DNA from: Desulfatitalea tepidiphila
GTDB lineage: Bacteria; Desulfobacterota; Desulfobacteria; Desulfobacterales; Desulfosarcinaceae
NCBI RefSeq assembly: GCF_001293685.1
Contig: NZ_BCAG01000006.1
Location: 124,001 to 188,000, forward strand
Length of the DNA: 64,000 nt
Reading direction: 5' to 3'
A program made the position numbers and the translations under genes. This document shows positions 54,114-61,494 of this stretch, one piece after another; positions within the stretch are counted from its first letter, which is position 1, and the number at the start of each line of letters is the position of its first letter. Below the pieces are notes generated by a model. The model saw nothing but the letters and a program-made list of their open reading frames with translations. It did no database searches and was not told where the DNA came from.

Positions 54114-54890
54114 TCAAGAAACATAACGGCCGGTGTCAGCGGGCGCATGGTCCTCGCGATCCGCTGAACACCGTGGTAATGCATTTATGAATCCTTTTTC
54201 TCTTAATATTGGCATACCATCATAAATCCACTCTTCGAAACGAGAGCAAACAGTTTCAATCCTGCATCTGGGTAAAGCAACTCTAAGGTTCTGTTCGACT
54301 TTTTCTAGCGCCTTAGGATTCGAATTTACAATAATCCATTGGGAAAAACCAATTGGCAAGTCGTCCTCAACTCTGTTCAATGCGGCTAAGAAACCTTTGT
54401 CTATTTGGCACTCAAATGACATCCCAACGACGATGAATTTGAAAGACCAAATTAGCTTTCCATAAGCAGCATTCGCTTCAACGGAAGGTATTCTTGTTGA
54501 AGCTTCATCTGATTCAAGTAGGAAGGGGCTCCGTCTCGAATTATCGGGAAGATCCTCAACGCTCCCATTTAAATGAAATACCCAGCTTTCATCTAACCAT
54601 TTTGGTAAAACCTTCAAATTTAATTCATCTATAGCTTTTTGTAGCAAATAATCCCAATTCGTCGTTATAAACCTATGCCTAATACCGTCTTTAGTATTCC
54701 GAGATAAAAATATTAATAATTTGTGGTATACCTCTGTTGAGGATTCATCCATTTCAATCTTAATTTTATTTTTAATTTTTTCTACCAGAGTCCCTCTAGT
54801 ATAATTGTTCCATTCATCAGGAACTGTCCATCCTAAACCACATGCAACTGACGCCCCTCTCCCAAATAACCAATTTAGGCATTCATTCAT
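54114..54890 (-). CDS. SIR2-like NADase-family protein (cassette 9)
   Basis: 258 residues. FGRGASVACGLGWTVPDEW (about 9-27) is the SIR2-like G.GAS...G.P dinucleotide motif; FITTNWDYLLQKA and WVFHLNGS (HxNG) near 74-110 complete the SIR2_2-type fold. Such proteins deplete NAD+ in several anti-phage systems (for example Thoeris and DSR families); the role here is inferred. The frame runs through attC9, so the last about 20 residues (after INALPRC) are encoded by the recombination site and the stop lies past the cassette junction, suggesting loss of the native stop. Confidence 0.75.
   Translation of the reverse strand: MNECLNWLFGRGASVACGLGWTVPDEWNNYTRGTLVEKIKNKIKIEMDESSTEVYHKLLIFLSRNTKDGIRHRFITTNWDYLLQKAIDELNLKVLPKWLDESWVFHLNGSVEDLPDNSRRSPFLLESDEASTRIPSVEANAAYGKLIWSFKFIVVGMSFECQIDKGFLAALNRVEDDLPIGFSQWIIVNSNPKALEKVEQNLRVALPRCRIETVCSRFEEWIYDGMPILREKGFINALPRCSADREDHAPADTGRYVS
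54121..54182 (-). repeat. attC9, end of SIR2 cassette
   Basis: Minus strand: GCATTAC (54182-54176; one base off the GCATAAC expected), then GTGTTCAGCGG...CGAGGACCATG...CCGCTGACAC as a nearly perfect palindrome, and GTTATGT (54127-54121). Confidence 0.8.
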
Positions 54891-54900
54891 TTTTCGACCT

Positions 54901-54968
54901 GCATAACGAAGAGCTGTCGGGCGGCATGGTCCTCGCCGCCCCGACCAGCGCCAGGTTCGCCGTTCAGC
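54901..54968 (-). repeat. attC8, end of nucleotidyltransferase cassette
   Basis: Minus strand: GCTGAAC (54968-54962), then GGCGAACCTGG...GGCGGCGAGGACCATGCCGCC, and GTTATGC (54907-54901). The inner GCGAGGACCATG is shared with attC9 and attC5. Its left box does not match the 5' end TTGGCC at 56555. Confidence 0.75.
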
Positions 54969-54973
54969 TTTGA

Positions 54974-55411
54974 TTATTCTAAATTTTCTGCATCGGCCAA
55001 GTCTTGTGGTCGGCCAGTGGCCCGTTTATTATGTTTTAGATTTTCGAGGTCAATAAAACTAATTTTGAGACCTTGGATATCAACCTCAACTCTTTCTTTA
55101 TAGCAGTCCTCAAATTTTATCTCTTTTAATGTCGTCAAAATATCGATTCTGTTCGGAGGATAACCAAGTTGGATAATCTGTTCGCTTTCAAGAAAATCCT
55201 CGGACTTGAGCCCCAATGATCCAAAACCAAATTCTTCAAGTGCCTTTAAAACATTATCGGCGTTTTCCGGCGAGAGCTCGATCCATACATCAAGATCTCT
55301 GGTATAGCGCGGATATCCGTGAAATGCTACGGCATACCCACCAACCACCAGATATCTGACGTTATGCCCGTTTAATAATTCGATAAACTTTTTGAAATCT
55401 TTGCTCAGCAT
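54974..55411 (-). CDS. Nucleotidyltransferase-fold protein (cassette 8)
   Basis: 145 residues: RYLVVGGYAVAFHGYPRYTRDLDVWIEL (about 19-46) shows the GG...A..G..R.T.D.D core of minimal/AbiEii-like nucleotidyltransferases, with the second Asp of the metal pair in DLDVW. Overlaps the 62-residue gene by 50 bases, an arrangement often seen for two-gene toxin-antitoxin-like pairs. It may AMPylate or otherwise modify a partner. Confidence 0.8.
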   Translation of the reverse strand: MLSKDFKKFIELLNGHNVRYLVVGGYAVAFHGYPRYTRDLDVWIELSPENADNVLKALEEFGFGSLGLKSEDFLESEQIIQLGYPPNRIDILTTLKEIKFEDCYKERVEVDIQGLKISFIDLENLKHNKRATGRPQDLADAENLE

Positions 55412-55550
55412 TATATCTCCATAGATTATATTCTTTTCGAATTTGCTCTAAAGCATCCAAGCGCTCTTCAATCGTTTTTGATTGCCAAAATATAAAATCA
55501 TTCGGCTGCTCGTTTATTTTATATTTTTTAATGACCTTGCTTATACTCAT
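55362..55550 (-). CDS. Small partner of the nucleotidyltransferase (cassette 8)
   Basis: 62 residues: MSISKVIKKYKINEQPNDFIFWQSKTIEERLDALEQIRKEYNLWRYN... with an AGAGGATATC box. Charged and helical. It resembles small proteins that often precede this type of nucleotidyltransferase; a partner or antitoxin role is inferred. The IS5 element lies directly upstream, in the cassette's leader. Confidence 0.75.
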   Translation of the reverse strand: MSISKVIKKYKINEQPNDFIFWQSKTIEERLDALEQIRKEYNLWRYNAEQRFQKVYRIIKRA

Positions 55551-55581
55551 GATATCCTCTTACATGTTTTCCAATTTGGTA

Positions 55582-56522
55582 GAAGCCATTTCAAAACCTA
55601 TTTAACACAATCATAAGGCAGGCAAGGTGAAAGAGCGCCTGATACATTTTTATATGCCGCTCATATCGCACTACCAAGCGTCTAAAATTACCGAGCCATG
55701 CAAAAGTGCGTTCCACCTTCCAGCGCTTTCTATATCTTCTGAGCTTTCTGCCATCTTGCGCTTTATCGTTTGTCCGGTTACGTCGGTATGGAACGATCAA
55801 ATCTATTTTCAGATGCTTAAGGCGTTTTCGAAGTGGATCACTGTCATATCCTTTATCGCCAATAAGCCTCTTGGGTCGTTTTTCCGGTCGACCTCGGCCA
55901 GAAGGAGGAACGTTAACCGCGTCAAGAGTTTGTTCGGCAAGCTTTACTTCCGCCGGGGACGCCGAGGCAAGGACGCTTCCCAAAGGAACACCTTGGCCGT
56001 CGACCACCACCATCCACTTTGTTCCCTTGCCCTTTTTGGTTTTTCCGACGCAGGCGCCCCCCTTTTTGCCGGTGCGAAGCTGCCGTCGATGAAGGCTTCT
56101 TCCCAGTCCAGCAGCCCATCTGCATCCAGCATGGACAAGAACTTTCGCCACACGTCAAGCCAAACACCTTGGTCTTCCCATAAGCGCAGTCGTCTCCAAC
56201 ATGTGGCTGGGCTCGGGTATCGATCCGGTAAATCTTGCCATCTGGCGCCGGTGCGCAGCACCCATAATATACCTTCGAGCACTTGCCGGTTATCGATTGC
56301 CGGTCGTCCTCCTTTTGGACTTGCTATTGGTCTCGGCAGCAGTGGTGCCAATAGTTTCCATTGCTCATCATTTATGAATCGTGTGTATTCGGCCATTGGT
56401 TCACCTCCAACAGCTTAATACACAAAACACTATGAAAGTCTAGTTTTCTAACATACTGTATATACTACATTTTGTGGCAAGCGATAAATTGACCACAATT
56501 TAGCAGGTTTTGAAATGGCTTC
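55582..56522 (-). mobile_element. IS5-family insertion sequence (IS427-like)
   Basis: 941 bases with perfect 18-bp terminal inverted repeats GAAGCCATTTCAAAACCT at 55582-55599 and complement at 56505-56522, bounded by a TA duplication (55580-55581 and 56523-56524). It encodes one DDE transposase in two overlapping frames. Inserted in the leader of cassette 8, between its 5' end at 56555 and the 62-residue gene. Confidence 0.88.
55591..56396 (-). CDS. IS5-family transposase made by -1 frameshift
   Basis: Frame 1 (56396-55944) begins MAEYTRFINDEQWKLLAPLLPR, with the DUF4096-type head and the first catalytic Asp in FIDGSFAPAKRG. Frame 2 (to 55591) continues with WMVVVDGQGVPLGSVLASASPAEVKL, LIGDKGYDSDPLR (second Asp) and RWKVERTFAWLGNFRRLVVRYE (Glu). 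A_AAA_AGG at 56037-56031 is a consensus -1 slippery heptamer in the right register, so the fused product is likely functional. The stop lies inside the terminal repeat. Confidence 0.88.
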
Positions 56523-56549
56523 TAATGTGATGCATCATTTAGTGGCACA

Positions 56550-56616
56550 GGCCAACGATTTGCTCACCAGCAAGGGCCGCTCTGTGGCCCGAATCTGGTG
56601 AAGCAAAATGTTAGAT
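56550..56616 (-). repeat. attC7, end of cassette 7
   Basis: Minus strand: ATCTAAC (56616-56610), TTTTGCTTCACCAG...CTGGTGAGCAAA as long palindrome, GTTGGCC (56556-56550). ATCTAAC is the exact complement of the cassette's own 5' GTTAGAT at 57054-57048. Confidence 0.85.
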
Positions 56617-56620
56617 GAAA

Positions 56621-57034
56621 TTATTTCTTTTTAGCCACAGGTGCAATTAGCTTTCCGTTCATTAGAAGCCCTACGTTCAAAGATTGCATTTCATTTTTGG
56701 GGCTTAGCTCAATAATGTATAAACAGTGCTGGCTTTCAATTGAAATAAATTTAAGGTTGACCGAATCCACTTGCCATTGTTTAGATGAATCGAATTCTTT
56801 CTTTGCCCAATCTAAAGCTCTGCTAATCGCATCACTTTCTTTTATTGGAAATTCTTTATCTGAGGTTTTGCAAATCGGAGAATCTATAATTTCATCGTGA
56901 CCAATTTCGACAACCATTTCCTTTCCATAAAAGGGAGTGCTGGTTGAATAAATGACAAACCGTTCTGGAGCATCCTGGGCGAACGCTAATGATGAGCTCA
57001 ATACAATTATGATTGCAATCATTGAAGATTTCAT
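56621..57034 (-). CDS. Secreted protein of unknown function (cassette 7)
   Basis: 137 residues from MKSSMIAIIIVLSSSLAFAQD, a good Sec signal peptide. The longer frame would begin at 57049 inside the attC box; the chosen start avoids that but lacks a clear ribosome site. The mature part has two Cys (SPICKTSD and QHCLYII), which could form a disulfide. No family recognised. Confidence 0.65.
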   Translation of the reverse strand: MKSSMIAIIIVLSSSLAFAQDAPERFVIYSTSTPFYGKEMVVEIGHDEIIDSPICKTSDKEFPIKESDAISRALDWAKKEFDSSKQWQVDSVNLKFISIESQHCLYIIELSPKNEMQSLNVGLLMNGKLIAPVAKKK

Positions 57035-57047
57035 TTTAAATTCCATC

Positions 57048-57111
57048 ATCTAACATTCCATTTCAACGGCGCGTTGCTTTTTACGCGTCCGTGTGCAAGT
57101 GGTTGTTCTGC
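57048..57111 (-). repeat. attC6, end of RraA cassette
   Basis: Minus strand: GCAGAAC (57111-57105), CACTTGCACACGGACGCG...GCAACGCGCCG, GTTAGAT (57054-57048). GCAGAAC is the exact complement of its cassette's 5' GTTCTGC at 57878-57872. Confidence 0.85.
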
Positions 57112-57133
57112 ATCACGTGGATTAACCGTCATT

Positions 57134-57832
57134 TCAGTCACGCTCCACTGCTTTATTCTGGTATGAGAACGCAGCCTTAAACACTTCGTCAATGTTAACC
57201 AATTCGCCTATTGTCGCTCCCGCCTTGATCTTCTCCTGAAGGAGATGCTCTGTCTCCAGAAGCCGCTGTGCCTTTTGCAGAATCTCAGCAGCCACGGCTA
57301 TTGGCACAACAACCACGCCGTTACCGTCGACAACCACAATATCCCCAGGCGACACCGCAACACCGGCACATTGGATTGAAACATTTACATCACCATAGCC
57401 AGCAACGGCGCCAACATTGGGAACAACCCCTTTGCAGATAACGGGAAACCTGATTTTTCTGATTTCCTCGACATCTCGGCAGGCGCCATCGATCACAGCC
57501 CCAATCACTCCCCGATTGAGCGCTGACATTGTCATGTTCTCCCCCCAGAATGCGGTATTAATCGATCCGTGAGAATCGATGACCACAATGTCACCAGGCT
57601 GGCAGACATCGATCGCCTTGAAGGCCGCCGCCAGATCAGCGGCAAGGGTCTTGACGGTTACCGCCGTGCCGACTATGCGAATACCTTCAAAGAGGGGTCT
57701 CATGTCTGACGTCATCGCATTGAATCGCCCCATGCAATCCGAGATAGCGCATGTAATCGAATCATACGAGAGCAGGGCCCTGAAACCCTGCACGATCTCA
57801 GAAGGAGGCCTTTCGATAGTTTTATTAATCAT
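57134..57832 (-). CDS. RraA-like aldolase-family protein (cassette 6)
   Basis: 232 residues. The RraA/HMG-aldolase fold is shown by DIVVIDSHGSINTAFWGENMTMSA, GAVIDGACRDVEEIRKIRFPV (the G.V.DG..RD metal/oxaloacetate motif) and GDIVVVDGNGVVVVPIAVAAEIL. Members are oxaloacetate decarboxylases, 4-hydroxy-4-methyl-2-oxoglutarate aldolases or RNase E inhibitors. GAGGTGTCGT precedes the ATG. A metabolic gene within a cassette, with composition closer to the host. Confidence 0.88.
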   Translation of the reverse strand: MINKTIERPPSEIVQGFRALLSYDSITCAISDCMGRFNAMTSDMRPLFEGIRIVGTAVTVKTLAADLAAAFKAIDVCQPGDIVVIDSHGSINTAFWGENMTMSALNRGVIGAVIDGACRDVEEIRKIRFPVICKGVVPNVGAVAGYGDVNVSIQCAGVAVSPGDIVVVDGNGVVVVPIAVAAEILQKAQRLLETEHLLQEKIKAGATIGELVNIDEVFKAAFSYQNKAVERD

Positions 57833-57871
57833 ACGACACCTCGTTCCCCCAATTAATTGGTTGCTACACCT

Positions 57872-57933
57872 GCAGAACGACCTGTGTCAGTGGGCGCACG
57901 GTCCTCGCGCTCCACTGAACACAGAGGTTGGGC
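57872..57933 (-). repeat. attC5, end of TIR cassette
   Basis: Minus strand: GCCCAAC (57933-57927), GTGTTCAGTGGAGCGCGAGG...CCCACTGACAC, GTTCTGC (57878-57872). GCCCAAC is the exact complement of its cassette's 5' GTTGGGC at 58735-58729. Palindrome closely related to attC9. Confidence 0.88.
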
Positions 57934-57942
57934 GTCATTGCC

Positions 57943-58683
57943 CTATAGTTTCACAATCTCATTTTGAAAGATATATTCGCGCCCTTTATCAGTAAGCTGC
58001 ACAACAGCATGGTCTCGAGAAACAAGCCCTAGTCTGATTGCTTCTGCAAAATACCTTTCGAAAGACAGCCTGTGAAGACTCGAATTTCTGACTGCTGAGT
58101 TAAAGTATATCACACCATCGCGAGAACCATTGGATGTAGCGGCGACAGCCTCCATAACTGATCGAATACCATCACTCGTTCGATCTGGTCGAGAACTCTG
58201 CATAGGCGCAAATGGCGCCTTACCTATCGGTGGTTTCTCATAGAGCGGCGCTTTTAGCAGGGTGCGAAGAAGGTCATCAAAACTGTATTCTACCTCGTCG
58301 TCGTTTGAGAAATTTATATATAGTTTCGATTGCATAAAGGTTGGGAGCTTACTTGATCCTTTCTGTCGAATGATGGGGATGACCTTATTGCTGTTGATTC
58401 TTGATAATAGAGAGGAGGTCATTATCATTTTTTCATATCCTACACCGCCTGCCCCGGCGTTTGCCTTTTCAACATAGTTATCCGTACAGATCATTAGCAC
58501 ATAATCGCATGAAGATAGATGCGTCTCCATGAAGTGCGGTAGGTCATCACCGGGGCGCAAATCCCACTGATCCAATACTGCGTCGACACCTCGATTTCGA
58601 AGAGTTGTCGCGAAATCAAGAACCCATGCCTTATGTTCAGCGGAATCGTGCGAGTATGAAATAAAAACGACGGGTGGATTCAT
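57943..58683 (-). CDS. TIR/SEFIR-domain protein (cassette 5)
   Basis: 246 residues. The first about 140 match a SEFIR/TIR domain: VVFISYSHDSAEHKAWVLDFATTLRNRGVDAVLDQWDLRPGDDL and CDYVLMICTDNYVEKANAGAGGVGYEKMIMT, with the acidic Glu in the last segment as in NADase-type TIRs. The C-terminal part (HRLSFERYFAEAIRLGLVSRDHAVVQLTDKGREYI) looks like a winged-helix. TIR effectors degrade NAD+ in several phage-defence systems; the trigger here is unknown. GGAG box upstream. Confidence 0.82.
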   Translation of the reverse strand: MNPPVVFISYSHDSAEHKAWVLDFATTLRNRGVDAVLDQWDLRPGDDLPHFMETHLSSCDYVLMICTDNYVEKANAGAGGVGYEKMIMTSSLLSRINSNKVIPIIRQKGSSKLPTFMQSKLYINFSNDDEVEYSFDDLLRTLLKAPLYEKPPIGKAPFAPMQSSRPDRTSDGIRSVMEAVAATSNGSRDGVIYFNSAVRNSSLHRLSFERYFAEAIRLGLVSRDHAVVQLTDKGREYIFQNEIVKL

Positions 58684-58728
58684 ATTGAAGCTCCAAACCT
58701 ACTTTTTGAGAATGGCGCTTACTATGGC

Positions 58729-58801
58729 GCCCAACGCATGCTTGAGGGGCTTTTGCGGAACGATAGCGTAGCAAACTTCCCACTCAAAGCAGTGGTTCGG
58801 T
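58729..58801 (-). repeat. attC4, end of nuclease cassette
   Basis: Minus strand: ACCGAAC (58801-58795), GCTTTGAGTGGG...GCCCCTCAAGC, GTTGGGC (58735-58729, canonical GTTRRRY). ACCGAAC is the exact complement of its cassette's 5' GTTCGGT at 59734-59728. Confidence 0.88.
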
Positions 58802-58828
58802 AACTCTATAAATTGGCGGCATTGCGAA

Positions 58829-59719
58829 TTATTTATTTCTATTTGATGACTTTGATTTATCTGTTTCTGGAATAAAGGCTATCTCTCCGCCTTTTTCAAG
58901 CTTATGATTTATTACCATTCTTCCTTTAACAGGACCAAAATCCAAATTTGCAATAGCCAACTCAGCGATTGCCTCTTTACCTGCAGTATCTTTGTATTCT
59001 TGTAAGACAAAAGGAGTTTTGGTTATTGCCGTTTCAATTTTGGCAACGGTATCTATATATTTAACGTTTTTAGAGACCCCCGTGTCTTTATCAACTATCG
59101 TGAGATTTGAAATAATGATTTTAAATCTTTGGGTCCTTTCTCCAGCTTTTTGATTTTCAAGTGTCGGGCCCTGATCTTTTATAGCATTGAAAATACAGTT
59201 TTTCAGGTTTTCAATTGTTACGGGATTACCATGCTCATCTAATATTTCAAACGCCCTGGGCTTACTCTTAAAATCCTCCTCAGGGATGATCTTAAGATCA
59301 AAATGTTTATATAAGGAATGGATTTGATTCATTTCCAGATTCGGAATTGCCCATGGAAGTGTTTCGACTTGATCTAGAGAAAAACATCTTATTCCAAGTG
59401 CTTTGGATTTGCTAAGCGCCGTTGAGGTGAATCCCCGCTGCGAAACGATTACACCTTTATCGACTAATGTTTCTGAGCATTTTTTAGCGAAAGCTTCAAC
59501 ATGCGGAACGCCTACCGGTCGACTTCTGTCCCTGCATTCAATTGCCACAATCATTCTATGATGGCCAGATTTCACATTCAAAACCACGTCATGCTCGCGT
59601 TTTTTACCTGTTGTTTTATCTGAAAGGCGCTTTGGAGATTCTACCGTAACAGTATCAGAGGACGCAAAGTGCCTTTCAAGATATGCAACAAGCTTTTCAA
59701 GTGATCTTCCTGGTTTCAT
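58829..59719 (-). CDS. Mrr-like restriction endonuclease-fold protein (cassette 4)
   Basis: 296 residues, AGGAA before ATG. The N-terminal third resembles a PD-(D/E)xK Mrr_cat domain: KKREHDVVLNVKSGHHRMIVAIECRDRSRPVGVPHVEAFAKKC, where the catalytic Lys position reads Arg (ECR instead of ECK), so activity is uncertain. FVSQRGFTSTALSKSKALGIRC-type sequence follows the fold. The C-terminal half is a beta-rich region not recognised. A stand-alone restriction-like gene with no methylase nearby. Confidence 0.7.
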   Translation of the reverse strand: MKPGRSLEKLVAYLERHFASSDTVTVESPKRLSDKTTGKKREHDVVLNVKSGHHRMIVAIECRDRSRPVGVPHVEAFAKKCSETLVDKGVIVSQRGFTSTALSKSKALGIRCFSLDQVETLPWAIPNLEMNQIHSLYKHFDLKIIPEEDFKSKPRAFEILDEHGNPVTIENLKNCIFNAIKDQGPTLENQKAGERTQRFKIIISNLTIVDKDTGVSKNVKYIDTVAKIETAITKTPFVLQEYKDTAGKEAIAELAIANLDFGPVKGRMVINHKLEKGGEIAFIPETDKSKSSNRNK

Positions 59720-59727
59720 TGTTTCCT

Positions 59728-59799
59728 ACCGAACGGTTAGCTCACAGGCGGAGAAGGAGCGTCAGCGGAATCTCCGTCCTGTGCAGCTTCATGTTGGCT
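59728..59799 (-). repeat. attC3, end of HEPN cassette
   Basis: Minus strand: AGCCAAC (59799-59793; one base off GGCCAAC), AGCTGCACAGGACGGAGA with complement ...CTCCGCCTGTGAGCT, GTTCGGT (59734-59728). The gene's stop lies inside this site. Confidence 0.8.
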
Positions 59800-61405
59800 G
59801 CCTCTCAAGCCATGCCTTGTTCCATGCGATACGATATGGCCATACGATCTCGATTGTTGATCCAGCAATATCCGGAGCTTTGATCCTTGATATATGTCGT
59901 ATTTGGACAGTGCAGATCAAGTCAGAGCTGAGACCGTATAACTTGCGATGCCGCCTGTCACTTTGGAAGACAGCGATGCGAGCATACCCGAGAGGCAGGT
60001 ATTTGGCGAGATTAGTCCATTTCGCATTTCTGCGGGCAAGAGCTCTTGCCGATTTGATTATCCGTCTGCGTGCTTTGCGCACTGCTCCCTGGGGATCTTT
60101 CTGGTGTTCAATATCGACCACCACTGAGCCATTCACGACAGCGCCCCATGCATTGCGGTGGATTTCTGCCCGCCGGGCTTTGAGCGAAATCAAGCCAAGG
60201 TTCTTCCGCCTCTCATTAATCGCCAAGGGGACATGCAGGCGGAAACTCATGGCATACGTCTCTATCTTGCACAGAAGTTTAGGCAAAGAGATGTTGGGCT
60301 TGTAGAAGACGAGATCATTCTCGAGGACGCCCTTATATTCCTCCATTGACTTCGGGCCGCCACGCATGCGTATTTCACTGAGTTTCAGGCCATCGAGCGC
60401 AGCCCAACCAGGCCAAGCGATTGGGGATCGCAGAGACACCATATAGCGATCAAAGCCTGGAGCGAAATACTCGGCCAGAATGGCAGAATAGATACACATG
60501 TACTGGACCTTGAAGTAGTCTCGCGACATAGGGCGAGAGTATATGATTAACTGCGGTTTCCCTGCCAATTCGGATACAAGACACCCTTCGATGTGCCACC
60601 ACGGAGTTTCAGTGTCAGCCTGCAATTCCTCCAACATGACTTGCCTCGGGATATCGATCTTCCCCCCGAGATGCTGGCGATAGAAAAGCTTTAACGCAAG
60701 AGCACACCCGTTACATGTGTCCACGAGTCCATCCACCATATCGACTACGGCCGTGTCATTGAGTTCTCGATGCTTGCCGTTCTTGTCGAAGTAAACTACT
60801 TGTTTTTGCATGTAAGTAATACGGCCGTGGGCGATGCTGTTTCGGACAATAGTGTCACAATGAGCCAAAAGGGAGGAATAGTTACCCCGGCTTAGCTCGT
60901 CTATACATGCTGACAGCTTCCATAGGTCATTTGTTGACTTCCCTCTGTCGAGTCGGGAACAGGTGGCTATGGGTGCGATAAGTCTATGAAGAACCCCCTC
61001 TGCAAGCTTCAGATATGCAGGATGAAAGCTCTTATCACACAGACGCATGAAGGCATATTCCTCGCGCTCCATGGGCGTGTCATGCCAGCGCTCATCTCCA
61101 ATCTCATTGAGCGCGAGAAACGCCCGGTCAATGTCCTCCGAGGCCTCGTTGAGAAGGTCGATTAGCCGAGACTCATCATGAACATACTCTTGCTCCAGGA
61201 AGTTGGTATAGGTTCGGAATGAATCACGACAGTAGAAGCGCTCAGGTGTCCCTTCGACATATCTGGCCAGTGCCAGATAGGCATCATGGCTACAAGAGGA
61301 AAGTGTTGGGAACGCTTTCAGTGCTTGTTCACGAGCTCGAGCGTTAACTTCGCCGGTCAACGGAGCGTGCCAGACCTTTCTTAGGTTTTTGATTGCTGAT
61401 TCCAT
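59789..61405 (-). CDS. Large HEPN-motif protein of unknown function (cassette 3)
   Basis: 538 residues. Around residue 185-200 the sequence HCDTIVRNSIAHGRITY carries an RN(x)4H-type motif typical of HEPN ribonucleases, within a helical region. Later parts (WWHIEGCLVSELAGKPQLIIYSRPMSRDYFKVQ, NAWGAVVNGSVVVDIEHQKDPQGAVRKARRRIIKSARALARRN) are unrecognised; the C-terminal basic helix could bind nucleic acid. The first 12 codons and the final two codons sit against attC sites. HEPN proteins are common in phage defence; that role is inferred. No strong ribosome site is visible. Confidence 0.65.
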   Translation of the reverse strand: MESAIKNLRKVWHAPLTGEVNARAREQALKAFPTLSSCSHDAYLALARYVEGTPERFYCRDSFRTYTNFLEQEYVHDESRLIDLLNEASEDIDRAFLALNEIGDERWHDTPMEREEYAFMRLCDKSFHPAYLKLAEGVLHRLIAPIATCSRLDRGKSTNDLWKLSACIDELSRGNYSSLLAHCDTIVRNSIAHGRITYMQKQVVYFDKNGKHRELNDTAVVDMVDGLVDTCNGCALALKLFYRQHLGGKIDIPRQVMLEELQADTETPWWHIEGCLVSELAGKPQLIIYSRPMSRDYFKVQYMCIYSAILAEYFAPGFDRYMVSLRSPIAWPGWAALDGLKLSEIRMRGGPKSMEEYKGVLENDLVFYKPNISLPKLLCKIETYAMSFRLHVPLAINERRKNLGLISLKARRAEIHRNAWGAVVNGSVVVDIEHQKDPQGAVRKARRRIIKSARALARRNAKWTNLAKYLPLGYARIAVFQSDRRHRKLYGLSSDLICTVQIRHISRIKAPDIAGSTIEIVWPYRIAWNKAWLERQPT

Positions 61406-61421
61406 AGGCTTATAGGTTTCA

Positions 61422-61494
61422 GGCCAACGCCAAGCTTACCGGCAGGTCCTTAGCGACAGCGGAGGAACTGTCCGGGTAAAGCGCGAGGTTATGG
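61422..61494 (-). repeat. attC2, end of cassette 2
   Basis: Minus strand: CCATAAC (61494-61488), GCTTTACCCGGACAG...CTGCCGGTAAGC, GTTGGCC (61428-61422). CCATAAC is the exact complement of its cassette's 5' TTATGG. Confidence 0.85.

Noticed and set aside
55591-56396. Transposase thought broken by a frameshift
   Set aside because: The two frames overlap at A_AAA_AGG in the correct register and terminal repeats are perfect, so programmed -1 frameshifting is more likely than decay.
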